64,000 nucleotides of DNA, taken from positions 17,875,976 through 17,939,975 of the forward strand of contig NC_088298.1 in the NCBI RefSeq assembly GCF_032854445.1. Direction: 5' to 3'. A program made the translations under genes and the position numbers. Position 1 is the stretch's first letter. Each line of letters begins with the position of its first letter. Below are positions 1 through 11,850 of this stretch, piece after piece. The notes under the pieces are model-generated. The model saw nothing but the letters and a program-made list of their open reading frames with translations, ran no database searches and was not told the origin of the DNA. Source of the DNA: Liolophura sinensis. Its lineage: Eukaryota; Mollusca; Polyplacophora; Chitonida; Chitonidae.

Positions 1-1557
1 CTAGTCTCAGCCCAATTCTCACTCTCTAAAACCTGATCTCAATCATATGTGTAAAATAGTATTGAGCAACAATGAAAAGCACCAATAAAATGACTCAAAA
101 GAAAGCAATAAGCACAATAAATTTGGAATTTTTATAATATATCGTAAAAAGGGAAATATTTGTGGGTACCTGAGCATCACCGTGGGAACATGTCAAACGT
201 TCATTAATTAATGAATTACCCAACTGATATAGACTTCTAAAACAACGTGGAATGAATCGGTCACATATATGGAAACATTGGGAATCACAAAACTAGACTA
301 GCCCTACTTTTCTTTCTTAAAACCAGCTGGCTGACGGCGTTTGAATTACCTCTGTAATATTGCAGCCATATGGCGGCAATGGCAACATGTGATGCACAGT
401 TTTCAAACTCATAACAACATCAAACTTTTGCCTGTACCATATTGTTTGCATATGATTATAGTCAAAAACAGGAAAATCTTTTGTTACCAAAGATTCCGAT
501 TCTAATGGGATTCAATCACATCCACTTCTAACCCGAGCCCCATTCCACGTTGTATTAATATTACTAACTACCAACCACAACAATCGAACCAAAACAAACT
601 CTCCACCCAAGCTGTTTCGTGCGGTGTTACACGAAGTTCAGCTAATGAGCACACTGTTATGGTTTTCATGCACACAACAGTTCAATCTACTCAGAAAAAA
701 GTTGTGAATAGAAATTTGTGAAAACAAATGCTCATGCAATGCTACAATATTAAAGCAACTACTTAGTGCAAACAGTGTCTGGAAGTTGCTATATTGTACC
801 TTTAGATGTATTTGTTTAACCTCATGAAGGGCTTAACATTTCTCTGTTAGGTATCGATTACTATTATTCTGATTCTCAGTTCTATTCAAGAAACAGTAAG
901 GTAACATTAAGGTCTCATTTCCCAATTATAAGCATTAAATAGTTCCATGTCACGTAATGACACTCAACATGTATGATATGTGTATGTAGAAATATAAAAA
1001 AAGTAGCGAACACTTATAAACTTATGAAACTCTAAATCTAACCATAGAATATAAAATCTAATCTGGCTTCACTCTGTTAATAACCCACTCCTACAACACA
1101 TAAGATTTGGTTCACAGCCTGCGACAGAAAAATCTTCAAACGATAAACACTCGGTGCAAATTAAGCCTCTCAGCTGCTGAATTGTGAGGTTTATAATTTT
1201 CCTCAACATTTCCAGAAGAGTTAGTAACTAAAAAAAGCCTTTGTCGCACCCGTCAACATGGCTGCACAAATTTACTGAGGAAATTTTTTATGCGTAACAG
1301 TTTTTTCAATGTAATGTTTTTTTTTTAATTTAAATCAAACAATCGCCTCCGTGAACCAAATCACAGTTATTTCAACTCACACGGACACACATCCATATAT
1401 CCCATATAGTTGGTGGTCATATAAGTGATTGTTGTTGACAGTGCCATGCAAATGTTACGTCGTGTATGCTAACTTTACTTGGATCGAATTCACGTGGTGA
1501 TACATGAAAACTAGACAGGAGAACATATACACAGGAGAGTACATATTACTTTTCCGA

Positions 1558-1823
1558 TTTATTTATTTATTTCATTGGTGTTTTACGCCATATTGAAGAA
1601 TATTTCACTTAGACGACGGCGGCCAGCATTATGGTGGGAGGAAACCGGGCAGAGCCCGGGTGAAACCCGCGACCATCTGCAGGTTGCTGCAGGCTTTCCC
1701 ACTTACGGCCGGAGAGGAAGTCAGCATGGGCTGCACTGGAACTCACAACGTCCGCATTGGTGAGAGGATCTTGGACCACTACGCTGCGCTAGCGTGAAAA
1801 CCAACTGAACAACGGAGGCCCCC
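1558..1823 (-). mobile_element. tRNA-derived SINE, near full length
   Basis: The head at the high-coordinate end reads, on the minus strand, GGGGGCCTCCGTTGTTCAG, followed by the conserved body (accgggcagagcccggg, catctgcaggttgctg) and a tail of ATTT repeats at 1558-1575. It is non-coding and lies beyond the last recognised exon. Confidence 0.75.
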
Positions 1824-3320
1824 TTTTCCGATTTAATTCGATGTCGTATTTATGGTACTGTATAGATGAGCTGTTCAGGGATAGACGCGGTTCGCCATTG
1901 GCGCGCAAAAAGATATGTTTTATTGATATCAGTTTTGAGTCCTGCACAGTTCTGCACAGTTCCACAGTACTGTGGAAGTTTCTGAGTTCCGTATAGTATT
2001 GTATAAGGCAATTACTGTTGCCTACGTGGCAATATCCTCCAGTATTTGCTCACATGAAGGAATTTCAACAAAGTAAATATTTTTTCTTTTCAAATTTTAT
2101 CCAGTCAAGAGGAAAGCTGCATCCCCCAAATCGATGGAATGAAATACTTTTGTAAGGGTATATAGTGCAACATGCATTCATGGTTTAGTGTGCAGCGAAA
2201 GCAAGTGCCCGGCTTAAAGTACATTCGTATGAATGTTTGCACATATACATAAATTTTTGCACACATACAAAATCATACATACATAGATTACACCACCAGA
2301 TACTTTCTTCCCTTTCATTAAAGTCAAAGAAAACTCAAAATATAAGCAATCGCCATAGGCCGCGAGAGGCCAATGAAATGCCTTTCAGAAGGAAGATGTG
2401 TTTACTTCTTTCATTTTTGACTACACTGCAGTAAATCTATCGGTAAAATGTTTGAGTCACAAGATAGGGCTCATGGACCATATTTCGTAATATCCGGCCT
2501 GATGACGTCACACCATTGTGTTATTCCGCTCCTTTAGGTTCATATTAAAGCTGATTTGTTAGTACTTGTTTGTGGTGTGTCCGCGCAATGAAACATAAAA
2601 AGTAATCTGTCATAATATAAAAATACTTCAGAATAGTGAGTAAAACCAAACCCGTGACAAGAGCATGATGCATGGGAAATGTTCACACATAATCGACGAA
2701 ACCAGGCCTCTTCATAATTTACCTCGTTTAGGTTTTATTCTAACTGGTGTAAAAGCCCACATAGATCCAACGCAAGCAGCATATCGTACCACGGCTTAAT
2801 TAGGTACAGTTAGGTCACTTTTAACATAAAGTAACACAAAAGCAATGCAAAGGGATCAGGCCTAGGAGATCCTTAGTCCACCAGAACGATTTAATCAGGA
2901 GAGATTCAAAATGACGTCATAATACATGTTTAGGTCAAATGGATTTGATTGCAAATTCTGAGTTTTCTTTGTCTTAAAGATTACAAACAAAAGTGCGGTT
3001 GTGCAATAGGTCGCTGCTTGTCGGCACTTATAAGATGTCATCGAAATCATGAAAGTATCTGTCGGTGGTTTTCGGATGTAGTTTCGCAGTATGTTTAGCT
3101 GTGTTAATGTTCACTAGCAATCACTCAGCTATCATATACTCATCACACACTGTTCATTCCTATATATATGATCACTCACTCTCAGACCACGTATATATAT
3201 ATATATATTCATATCGATATACATGAATAAAAACACACCACGCACAGTATACAATCCTGAAACAGTAATTTGGATGAAGTTCATTTTTATAAGTATAACT
3301 GCTCTCAGAAAATTAGTACA

Positions 3321-3547
3321 ACACAATGACCCTGGAACGTTTCTCACAAATGCGATCACTGTTAGTTCAAATCCAGCTCATGCTGGCTTCCTCTCCGCTC
3401 TTTCATGGAAAGTCTTCCAGCAACCTGCGGATTGGCCTTGGTTTTGCTAGGCTCTGTCGGTTTCTTCCCACCATAATGCTTACCTCCGTCGTGTAAGTGA
3501 AATATTCTTCAGTATGATGTAAAACTCCAATCAAACTGATGAATAAA
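3321..3547 (+). mobile_element. tRNA-derived SINE, head-truncated
   Basis: Forward-strand copy of the same family: box B-like TAGTTCAAATCCAGC, body with cagcaacctgcggat, and a tail with gatgtaaaactccaatcaaa. The tRNA box A region is missing or too diverged to see. Confidence 0.6.
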
Positions 3548-4152
3548 AAATAGCAAATCAGCGAAACTAGCTGTTTTACAAAGGCCTTTCGTATAAACAG
3601 TTCGCCATTTGTTTATTTTGGCTGTTGCTGAACGGCATGATAAACACACGCAACCAAGTGGCGCATTATCAGAGCAACCAGTTTTATCCTAAAGAGCTTA
3701 CAGGCAAAGAAAACACTAACCTGTGGAATGTATCAGATGAAAAAAACATTAAACGCTGTCCAGGAAAACAGGTCAATTTATTATTATTTTTTTCGTTTAG
3801 ATTTCTTTAACTGAAAAATATGCATTTTAGATCACTGTATTCTTTCTGACAGAAAGAATTTTCTGTAGCCTTATCTGACAATATTGTGACAAGTGGCTTC
3901 TTACCCGAGTTTCGTCACATGACACACACAGACTGCTGGACCTCTCTGATCAGAGGGCTTTTACTAACTAGTCAAATCTGCGTGAAATTAACGAGTGGCA
4001 GCTGACAATGGACCGTGACGGTAGGGCAATAAAGCCCTATAGTCACATGTTGACTATAAATGTGACTTTTAGTGTAAAACCCTCTAGATACAAGTACTTC
4101 CCCTTGGTAAAGTACATAAAAAGTCAATAGCATCTCACACTCCAATACTTAC

Positions 4153-4194
4153 ATGGAACTCGTCCTGTTGGGAAATAAGGTGGATACGTTGTCC
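4153..4194 (-). CDS. Micro-exon 11 (42 nt), last exon seen
   Basis: Acceptor gggtttccag, donor GTAAGT. Joined codons read RTTYPPYFPTGRVP, phase 1 at both ends. No further exon, stop-containing terminal exon or poly(A) signal could be recognised below this point, so the gene probably continues past the window edge. Confidence 0.47.
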
Positions 4195-4777
4195 CTGGAA
4201 ACCCATAATGAAGAGCGAGTATTCTTTCTGTGACAACTAAGAAACATTTTAATTGGATGTGTGGAACGAAATATTGCACGGAAGTGCGTTTGCACGAGCT
4301 CTCCGACATCGCAAGAACTATTTTGTGCTTTATATGCCAGACACCTCTTATTTAAATGGAACTCCTATTCACAGATGTTTTATGAATACCGCACATACCG
4401 CCAATGGTTTCCCTTTGTATCTTAGCATAACTGATATGCCTCCCAGGTGAAATAAATTATTTTCAAAAGAACGCTATTTAAGGGCTGTAGTAAAAGCTCT
4501 GGGCTAAAGCTAGTTATGAGGGAATGTGGGGCCTGCGATGGCCACTCATGATCGAAAATCGCATTAAAAACACATTTTTTGTCTTGTTAAGTTGCAGTGC
4601 TTGTATACTATATGTGTTTTGGAATCAACACATATGTATACATGGACACCATAAAAATGGTGACGTAGCACAGGAGAAAGTAAAAGAGTCTATAACTTTA
4701 GGACGTCAGACATACTCGTTAGAGGAAGGGGTTGTTTGTTAGGGTTAAGCGTTCTTTATTGTTAAGAGAATACTTAC

Positions 4778-4855
4778 GTTTCGTGGACAGCGCCCTTGTG
4801 GTGAGGGTTGCAGGAACACGCGGCGTCGGTTGTGCCGTTAACGAGACAAGAACGT
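4778..4855 (-). CDS. Micro-exon 10 (78 nt), linker
   Basis: Acceptor ttgcttgacag, donor GTAAGT, 26 codons. In the phase-1 frame it reads DVLVSLTAQPTPRV and continues Thr/Pro/Ala/Arg-rich, like the other linkers. A second frame is also open and would give a Cys-containing EGF-like fragment (CLVNGTTDAACSCNP). I prefer the phase-1 reading because every other junction in the gene is phase 1. Confidence 0.5.
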
Positions 4856-5140
4856 CTGTCAAGCAAAAGACAAAACTAGAAGTGTAAAATAAAATTGTTC
4901 CCTTTACGGGCGGAAAGAATCAGTGGCCAACAGCCAAATGCAAATCACTGTAGTTGACTTGGTGAATTTCATACACCTCGTTTCTTAAGCCAAAGCATTT
5001 ATATTAGTTTACGTGACGTCGTGAAAGTTAAAAAAGGATGTCCACGGGCTCTTTACAAATTTGATTTAATAATTATCACATTAGACAGTTTTACGTCACT
5101 TTAAGTAGTATTTCAGTCATCAAGCGATCGTTCACCTCAC

Positions 5141-5167
5141 CTGGTTTAAGCTCTTCATCCAGTTTAT
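5141..5167 (-). CDS. Micro-exon 9 (27 nt), linker after V17
   Basis: A long T-rich tract ends in cag as acceptor and the donor is GTGAGG. Nine codons read DKLDEELKPG when joined, in phase 1. The LKPG end recurs in micro-exon 2, suggesting the two are duplicates. The length equals one nonapeptide unit, although the sequence differs. Confidence 0.55.
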
Positions 5168-5651
5168 CTGAAAAAAAAAATAAAACATAATCAAATTCTC
5201 AAGAGGCAGTTAGTTTGATTGATTTATTTGGCAGTTTTCATGCCGAACGCATGCCTAGTTCACGTATACAGCAACATTCGTAAGAGTTGGTGAATGAAAC
5301 CCAAGGGTCAACACTGTTACTCACGACGGAATAACCCAAAATCAGACAGCGACATCTGGACTCAACCGTCATCAGTCATCAGTGGCAATTTATCAAACAC
5401 TACAACATTTAGTCGCTCTGTGGCAGCTGCCCTATTTTGACTTTAATTCAAGAATGGAAATAAAATGCAAGAAAATGAATTAATGAATGAATGAAAAACA
5501 AATTTTTGGAGACCAGCGTTAAGAACTGCCATAATTATTTTACACAACGTCACCCATTATACATGTGCTTATTTGAAGGGCCCACGTAAGAGGCGGACAT
5601 TACAGTGTATAGTAAAGGCACAAAAAAACAAACAAAGTCTGAGGTACATAC

Positions 5652-6215
5652 CCGAATAAATCGCCTTTCTTAACTTGTCTCTGATACTGTTCAGGGAATC
5701 GAAGTTCCTTACTGTGAAGAGATGTTCATCCATGGGCATATTTACGACATTCGCCAGTTCTCGTGTGTCACGCAGTCCCACTCCAACGCCAAAGATCTTC
5801 ATGCCATTGTTACGAATTGATTGTGCAGCCGGTATGACCCACCGAGAATAGATGTTGGACACGCTACCGGCTACGAGGACGACAGTCGTTGGAACACCCG
5901 GACGATCTCCGTTCTTGAATGCCGCCTTCTGGAGACTCCTAAGAGCGCCTGCGATGTTGGAGTCGCCACCGACGTAATCCATGTCATCTATGGCCCGATA
6001 CACGGAACCTCTTGTGTCAAACTGGCCTAGGTTGAACTCGTTGTGTACGCGTGAGTCGTAACGGATTACTCCAACTCGTACCTTGCCAGCGTCGATGTCA
6101 GCTGTCTCCAAAAAGTCCTTCATAAAGTTCTTCATCTTGCGCTGGTCACCGTAAGATACCATTGAGGACGAATCCAAGACGAAGACAATGTCTCGCTCCT
6201 TTTCACTGAGCACAC
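5652..6215 (-). CDS. V17: VWA domain exon (most C-terminal VWA seen)
   Basis: The exon has 188 codons, acceptor gtttttcag, donor GTATGT, phase 1 at both ends. It opens GVLSEKERDIVFVLDSSSMV. The MIDAS motif is DSSSM, and the TDG position reads AGS, so metal binding is unlikely. Standard landmarks follow: GKVRVGVIRYDS, GGDSNIAGALRS, NGDRPGVPTT and GMKIFGVGVGLRD. It ends AIYSG rather than AVFGG. It is followed by three further micro-exons rather than an evident terminator exon. Confidence 0.87.
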
Positions 6216-6711
6216 CTGAAAAACAGAAAAACGCAATGACAACCAATCCATTGCCTAGTTTATTATTAGAGGTTTAGTGCACAAGTCGAGGATATTTCAC
6301 TCTTATGATACCAGTCCGTTTTTCTGGTGGCGTTATCTATACGGGCCTATACATGAACAGTTGGAATAAAATCCCTAACTCAGGTAAACTGACGAAAGGT
6401 CGGATTTCTCCGGTGATGGGTGTTACTATTTTCCAACTGTCACACTGTCGCCACTGCTCTGGTTTTACTTTCTACGTGTAAGTCTTTCATATTGTATTCC
6501 TGCATAAAACAAAGATTCTGCTGGTAAACTAAGTATCAATTTATTGTTTTAATGTGTATTTTAAACATGATGATAACTTTTGCGTAGTTCATTTTGAGTA
6601 GTTCTAGACCCGTGATATAAATAATATTTTAATTAATAATTTTCTAATAATTCAAATTAACATCTTCACATTTCTTCACCTAGTTCAGCTTAAACCGTGG
6701 TTCTAGGGGGC

Positions 6712-6896
6712 GTGGAAACCGGGCAGAGCCCGGGGGAAACCCACGACCATCCGCAGGTTGCTGGCAGACCTTCCCACTTACGGCCGGAGAGGAAGCCAGC
6801 ATGAGCTGGACTTGAACTCACAGCGACCGCATTGGTGAGAGACTCCTGGTCATTACGCTGCGCTAGTGCGCTAACCAACTGAGCCACGGAGGCCCC
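6712..6896 (-). mobile_element. tRNA-derived SINE, tail-truncated
   Basis: This is the best preserved head of the family. On the minus strand it shows the box A-like TGGCTCAGTTGG and box B-like GAGTTCAAGTCC at tRNA-like spacing, then the body. The tail half is missing after gtggaaaccggg. It lies between V17 and micro-exon 8. Confidence 0.75.
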
Positions 6897-7055
6897 GGCT
6901 CATATACAAGATAGAATGATAAGTGACTAGGTGAGAAAGTGTGTAAACTGAAGTGTGAAATATAATTACTACACTAAATCTCATAAGATCATAACACGCA
7001 ATGAAAATTTTACACCTATGTAACACCATCAAAGACAATTATCTGAAGAACCCAC

Positions 7056-7094
7056 CTGGTGGAGGTCGAGTAGGGATAGGACTGGGCGTTGATC
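7056..7094 (-). CDS. Micro-exon 8 (39 nt), linker before V17
   Basis: Acceptor ctccactaccgcag, donor GTGGGT. Joined codons read RSTPSPIPTRPPPG, a Pro-rich spacer, phase 1 at both ends. It lies about 0.84 kb upstream of V17. Confidence 0.58.
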
Positions 7095-7745
7095 CTGCGG
7101 TAGTGGAGAAAACAAAAGACAGATTGAGCTATTGTTCCGCTGGGATGGATAATTTTGCATTCATTTGTAAAATAAGCGCGTTTTGGGTCACAAAGGCAAC
7201 CTAGAGGGCCCAAAAAATGACAAAATGCAGCAAATGACAACAGACAAATTTTCCATAATCAGTTCGTGTTTTGGGAATCTGTTTATTGTAACACTTTGAA
7301 TATTTTACAACCTCCTTGTCATGGAATATCTAGACGAAAGGCCTTTACAAATCTTGGCTGTTTTTTTTTCCATAATTAGCTTTCTGGAGTCAAATCAAAA
7401 TGTTCGTCATCATAAATTTCAATGTCATTTGCCTTTTTTTAATCTCACTGCTCGGATGTACAGTTCTATGTGTACGATGACTGCAGGTCCTTATCCTTTA
7501 AAATCTATGCTTGGTAAGACATTTGTAATTGAATCATCAATCATAATGAAGGAGTTGGGTTAATAATTGCAAGATCAATTTCCAAAACAACGTTCCACAC
7601 AAACAGCCAACGAAAATGTAGGGGTGTGTAAATTCACACATGGTACTGTGTACCATGCTAGTGTATGGGTTGTACTGTAGACCAGTTGTGAATCAAAATG
7701 CTTCGTTTATGTCTGAAGTGTTTTACACGAAATACATTTCATTTG

Positions 7746-7990
7746 TGCTACGATGGCTCAGTTAATGGGATTAGCACCCCTAAACAATCCTAGAAAACCA
7801 TCCTGCCTCATCACATAACTTGAGGTCAGACGTAAGGCCACGGGTTTCATCCTGTAACTGACAAATCTTCAGACTTCCGGTCTCGTGCCCCATCAAGTAA
7901 CTGACGTAAATGATGTACGGCCTCATTCGAATGTCGACCCCCTAGACCTGTGTGCACATGCTAGACACAGTATTGTTCCCCCTTCTACTG
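7746..7990 (+). mobile_element. Possible second tRNA-like SINE
   Basis: Starts gctacgatggctcagttaat, resembling a tRNA box A (TGGCTCAGTT). A loose box B-like gggtttcatcc follows about 90 bp on, farther than in a tRNA. Only one copy is in the window, so the call is tentative. Confidence 0.3.
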
Positions 7991-8371
7991 TTATCGTGGC
8001 ATGAAATTCATATGAGGCGAAATCACGTTTTATAGCGAGATTTGCATGTTATGAGATGAACTCTCGTTCACGTCATGGGCAGAGAGGTACAGATAGGTAC
8101 AGATAAAGATAAACATAGGTGAGTTCAATGGTAATCCAAAGAGATTCAGTAGGACGGATTTCACTTGTAGAGGTTTAACCTTACTTGGAGCAGAAATATT
8201 GCCAACGTGTGTAAACTGCTGTGGATAAATATACGCTGATAGATGGCACGAGACACTGTCACTGAAAACGTTACTTTTTCTCTACAATGCTCCACCATTT
8301 ATCGATGGCTGGACACTTAAGTCTCTAGTACAGCTTGGTTAATTCTCACTGTATAGATTTCCTTCCCGCAA

Positions 8372-8632
8372 GAGTGAGTGAGTGAGTGCTTGGGATTGAA
8401 CGTCGTACTTAACAATTTTTCAGCCATATGACGACGAAGGAATCATGTCATGTGCCTCTTTGTTGCAGGACGGATTTCCACTGCTCTTTTTATCTAGCGC
8501 CTTACTGAAGGCAAGTAAGTGGCCCGTCCGAGCCATTATACTGATACGGATGAAGCAGTTCATGCTGAACGCCAAGCGAGGAAGCTTCATCTTTTAAAGT
8601 CTTAGATGTGACTCGAACCAGGAGCTAACTGT
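8372..8632 (+). repeat. Dispersed repeat family B, copy 1
   Basis: About 260 bp that recur at 27375-27685: (gagt)n, cttgggattgaacgtcg, cagccatatgacgacgaagg, later cttactgaaggcaagtaag and ccgagccattatactgatac, ending near gtgactcgaaccagga. No open frame. Probably a non-autonomous mobile element. Confidence 0.65.
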
Positions 8633-8689
8633 GCTAGCGGGGCCGGTCCGTCCAGCAAGAGAGGTACAGTACAGCATTTATACACTTAC

Positions 8690-8740
8690 GGGTTTCATAA
8701 ACTGGCTGGAACGTCAGAGGCTCTCGGTCAAATGTAATTC
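8690..8740 (-). CDS. Micro-exon 7 (51 nt), linker
   Basis: Acceptor tgtaattgtag, strong donor GTAAGT. Joined codons read RITFDREPLTFQPVYET, phase 1 at both ends. It is less Pro/Thr-biased than its neighbours, with three aromatic residues. Confidence 0.55.
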
Positions 8741-9030
8741 CTACAATTACAAATGAAGGTAAGAGCTCGTGGCTAATAACACAGCAACCAATGAATAATT
8801 AATTAAAAGTTGTTAATAGGCTGTATTTCACAAATCACGTGCGACCATTTGCCAATTATGGTTAGCTGCTCTGGGTTTACTCTCTATTCCGTAAGTCTTT
8901 AATTATAGTATATTGTAAAAGTGGACACGTATTTATGAAGCAACTCAAGATTTATGTCATAAATTGCAAACGCTTTGAAAGCCAAACTGAGACCAGGAAA
9001 GAGCTCACAATGTAGCTGGTACATCGATTC

Positions 9031-9063
9031 TGATTTGTAGACTGATAAACAGTCTACAAATCA
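9031..9063. other. Perfect 14-bp hairpin
   Basis: TGATTTGTAGACTG, a 5-base loop (ATAAA), and its exact reverse complement. It lies in the intron between micro-exons 6 and 7. Nothing else marks it as an RNA gene. Confidence 0.7.
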
Positions 9064-9857
9064 TGAACTTCATAAAGCATAGTATTGTAGCTGTGTTTGA
9101 ATTTTTGTCTTGAGTCTTTAAGTCGTTTGATAAATACGGGTATTCTCTGTCTTCTTTCTATAGGCCTGTATACATTTGATGAAGGCTGGCGTTATCCTCG
9201 ACGAATCCAAGGTAGACTACTCATATTTGTGTATATATGTGTTTACTTAACCACTGTGTGCATCACTACATAATGTGTTAACACATGAAGCCTTCCTATA
9301 CCTGTGTATGATAACTAATAAGGTATGCAGGTCACGGCGATAGTAAATTTGGGAGACAAACTGTTGCTTGATTTATTGATTTATTTGATTGGTGTTTTAC
9401 CAAACTCTTGGTAAACATCTGTTATTGTCCTCAATGAGATCCAATACAACTTTACCAATAAATGTTTCCAAAACTCGAATTTCCTGTCTTTGTCAATGTT
9501 TTCTACTTTAATCTGTACGATTAACTAGTGTAACACACGGATAATGTACTTGAATGTTTATTGCAAACTGAAAATTAACGTAACGACTCTGCAGCAGCGG
9601 TAATTTAATACGCCTTTTTCTATCTGTTCAGAGAATATGCCAAATTCAAACCAATACACCTTTATCTTTAGAGGTTTTACTCTACGCTGTCCTCTTCTAG
9701 TTTTACATTTCAGGGAATCCCACTACAGACAAAAGCGGAAAATGGTGATCCTACTCGGCAACTGACATACAGCCTGAAGCTTCAAACTACTAAACCATTT
9801 ATCACCAAAGGTCACCAGTCGTATTGTCAATCGGAATCAAAAACCAGAATTACTTAC

Positions 9858-9911
9858 TCCCAGGTCTTTCTGTTTTGGGTGGAATGGGTGTCTGTCCCTC
9901 TGTAACACGTC
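9858..9911 (-). CDS. Micro-exon 6 (54 nt), linker
   Basis: Acceptor gttctttcacag, donor GTAAGT. Joined codons read GRVTEGQTPIPPKTERPG, with an RVT core like the nonapeptide linkers, phase 1 at both ends. Confidence 0.6.
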
Positions 9912-10248
9912 CTGTGAAAGAACAAAACACAGCAAATGAAAGCTTCGGGTCAGGTTGCGATAGAAATAATTCAACAAAGGTCTCGTACATTTCCATGCAT
10001 GAGTTTTGAATTTGGTCAAGCGTATGCATTTAACGTGAAGCATATGGTACATGTTGAGTACAGCGTTGAAAGCCGACGTCCATTCCGTACTCTCCTACCA
10101 CAATTCCTTATGCTCATGTACTTATGAAGGCAACTGATTAAATAGTGGCAATCAGTCTCCTAGGATCTCTAGAATTTGATCCCAAAGTACCTGAAGTTCT
10201 TTCACAGCGTCACGCCTTTAATGAAAATTATGTGACTTCCAGTCCCCG

Positions 10249-10287
<39 letters not shown>

Positions 10288-10290
10288 TTT
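10249..10290. repeat. (TTTA)n microsatellite
   Basis: Ten perfect or near-perfect TTTA units in the intron between micro-exons 5 and 6. It may be the tail of a decayed SINE, since family tails have the same motif. Confidence 0.9.
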
Positions 10291-10681
10291 GACTATTGTT
10301 TAAAGCTACGCCCAGTATTGGCGCACAGATATTTGCAACATCATTGTAGGGGATTAGTCAAGTTTCTTGTATACAGACGTATAACTTACAGGGTCACATA
10401 ACGATTATGATATAACTTAATGGTCATGGGTTCGAAAACCTGAGTTGCCGGTCTTCGTTAAAAATTTTGTCTGCGTGGACTTAACTTAGAAGCTGTCCTT
10501 TCAAAACCATAATAATTGATATTTTTGCGTAGCATCAGCTTATTCCTCGTTGGTGGTCAAAATTGTTTGTGTCTTTAACGGCTGGAAAAGATGAACTGGC
10601 TTGGATGTGTACCTTTGTACGCCATAGTGTTTTCAGAAATTATTGAGGAATTCTAAATGTTTTTAAAGTTCATCAACATAC

Positions 10682-10720
10682 CTCTGGCAGGAATGATAGT
10701 GGGCGGAGTAGGTGGTTTTA
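10682..10720 (-). CDS. Micro-exon 5 (39 nt), linker after V16
   Basis: Acceptor gttttgtttcag, donor GTATGT. Joined codons read VKPPTPPTIIPARG, strongly Pro/Thr-rich, phase 1 at both ends. Confidence 0.6.
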
Positions 10721-11069
10721 CTGAAACAAAACACGCCGTAATAATCAATCACTAAATTAAATGACAATGACTTTAAAGAATATTTCATGATCCAGAATAA
10801 ACGGGCTGAAAAAGTTCTACATATACCCAAAGTGACCGATAGTTGTAATTTTACAAGATTTTCTTTCTTAAGATAGCAAATAATATATTCTGAAAATATT
10901 ATATTAATTTGCGCATGAATTATATATATATTGAGTATGTTTCAACAGCCTGGAGGAGTGAAGAACTGGAAATTTTGTCGAAAGACCGAAATGGGTGGCC
11001 TTCAGTAACGGTCTGACAAATAATCTCCTTACTGTTGTAATGCTCTCAAAAATATTCTTCTGTGAGCCT

Positions 11070-11480
11070 CGGTAGTCACAAATTCTCAGTAACAGAACAC
11101 AGGGTTCCTGTTAGTAGTCACATATTCTCAAAAACAGGACTCAGGGGCCCTGTTAGTAGTCACATATTCTCAGAAACAGAACTCAGGGGCCCTGTTAGTA
11201 GTCACAAATTCTCAGAAACAGGACTCAGTAGTCCTGTTAGTGGTCACACATTCTCGGTAACAGGACTCAGTAGTCCTGTTAATGGTCACATATTCTCGGT
11301 AACAGGACTCAGTAGTCCTGTTAATGGTCACATATTCTCAGTAACAGAACTCAGGGGTCCTGTTAGTAGTCACAAATTCTCAGAAACAGGACTCAGTAGT
11401 CCTGTTAATGGTCACAATTTTTTGGTAACGGGACTCAGTAGTCCTGTTATTAGTCACGTATTCTCACCAATATCTAACAT
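11070..11480. repeat. 42-nt minisatellite with internal hairpins
   Basis: About ten copies of a 42-nt unit. Many units contain CAGGACT-cagt-AGTCCTG, a 7-bp stem with a 4-base loop; others carry ggggccc instead. It lies in the intron between V16 and micro-exon 5. One forward frame stays open through it because 42 is a multiple of 3, but no splice sites or domain support coding. Confidence 0.8.
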
Positions 11481-11850
11481 ATACTTTTAGACTTAAGTAA
11501 GATTCAGTGGCTGTTCGCTGTTATCGTTATGCTGCCTCGTCGCTGACTATATCTAAGTAACTACCACCCATTTCGCCCAGCGGCACCAGTTTCGCTGTAG
11601 ACGCCAAACACTTTTAAGTAGTCAAAACTGGCGTGATATGAAACAAATGACTGAATGAGACGATTTCACTTCGGAAGCAAAATCTCGACGAGGAGATGAT
11701 AGACTGACACCAGATCATTCTTCGGAGAAAGTTAGAGATAAGCCAGAATATTTGGCGGCTGCCATATGTGATTGAAATGAGATTGTGCTATTGCGAATTT
11801 GGTTGTTGCTGAATCTGCCCTGTGGAAAATAAAGCAAGACTAGCACCTAC

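Larger units (their letters stand above)
1..4152. other. No exon recognised beyond the last micro-exon
   Basis: AT-rich sequence with two SINE copies (listed) and no frame with domain similarity or convincing phase-1 exon. Donor-like sites near 350 and 800 were tested on the minus strand and gave no open exon. It is either a 3' intron of the giant gene or intergenic DNA. Confidence 0.6.

Noticed and set aside
350-830. Donor-like sites on the minus strand near 350 and 800
   Set aside because: Reading back from each to the nearest acceptor gives an in-frame stop or no pyrimidine tract, so no exon was called.
4253-4742. Two forward frames of 65 and 72 codons
   Set aside because: Short, no similarity to any recognisable domain, no splice signals, and they lie within the 3' part of the minus-strand gene.
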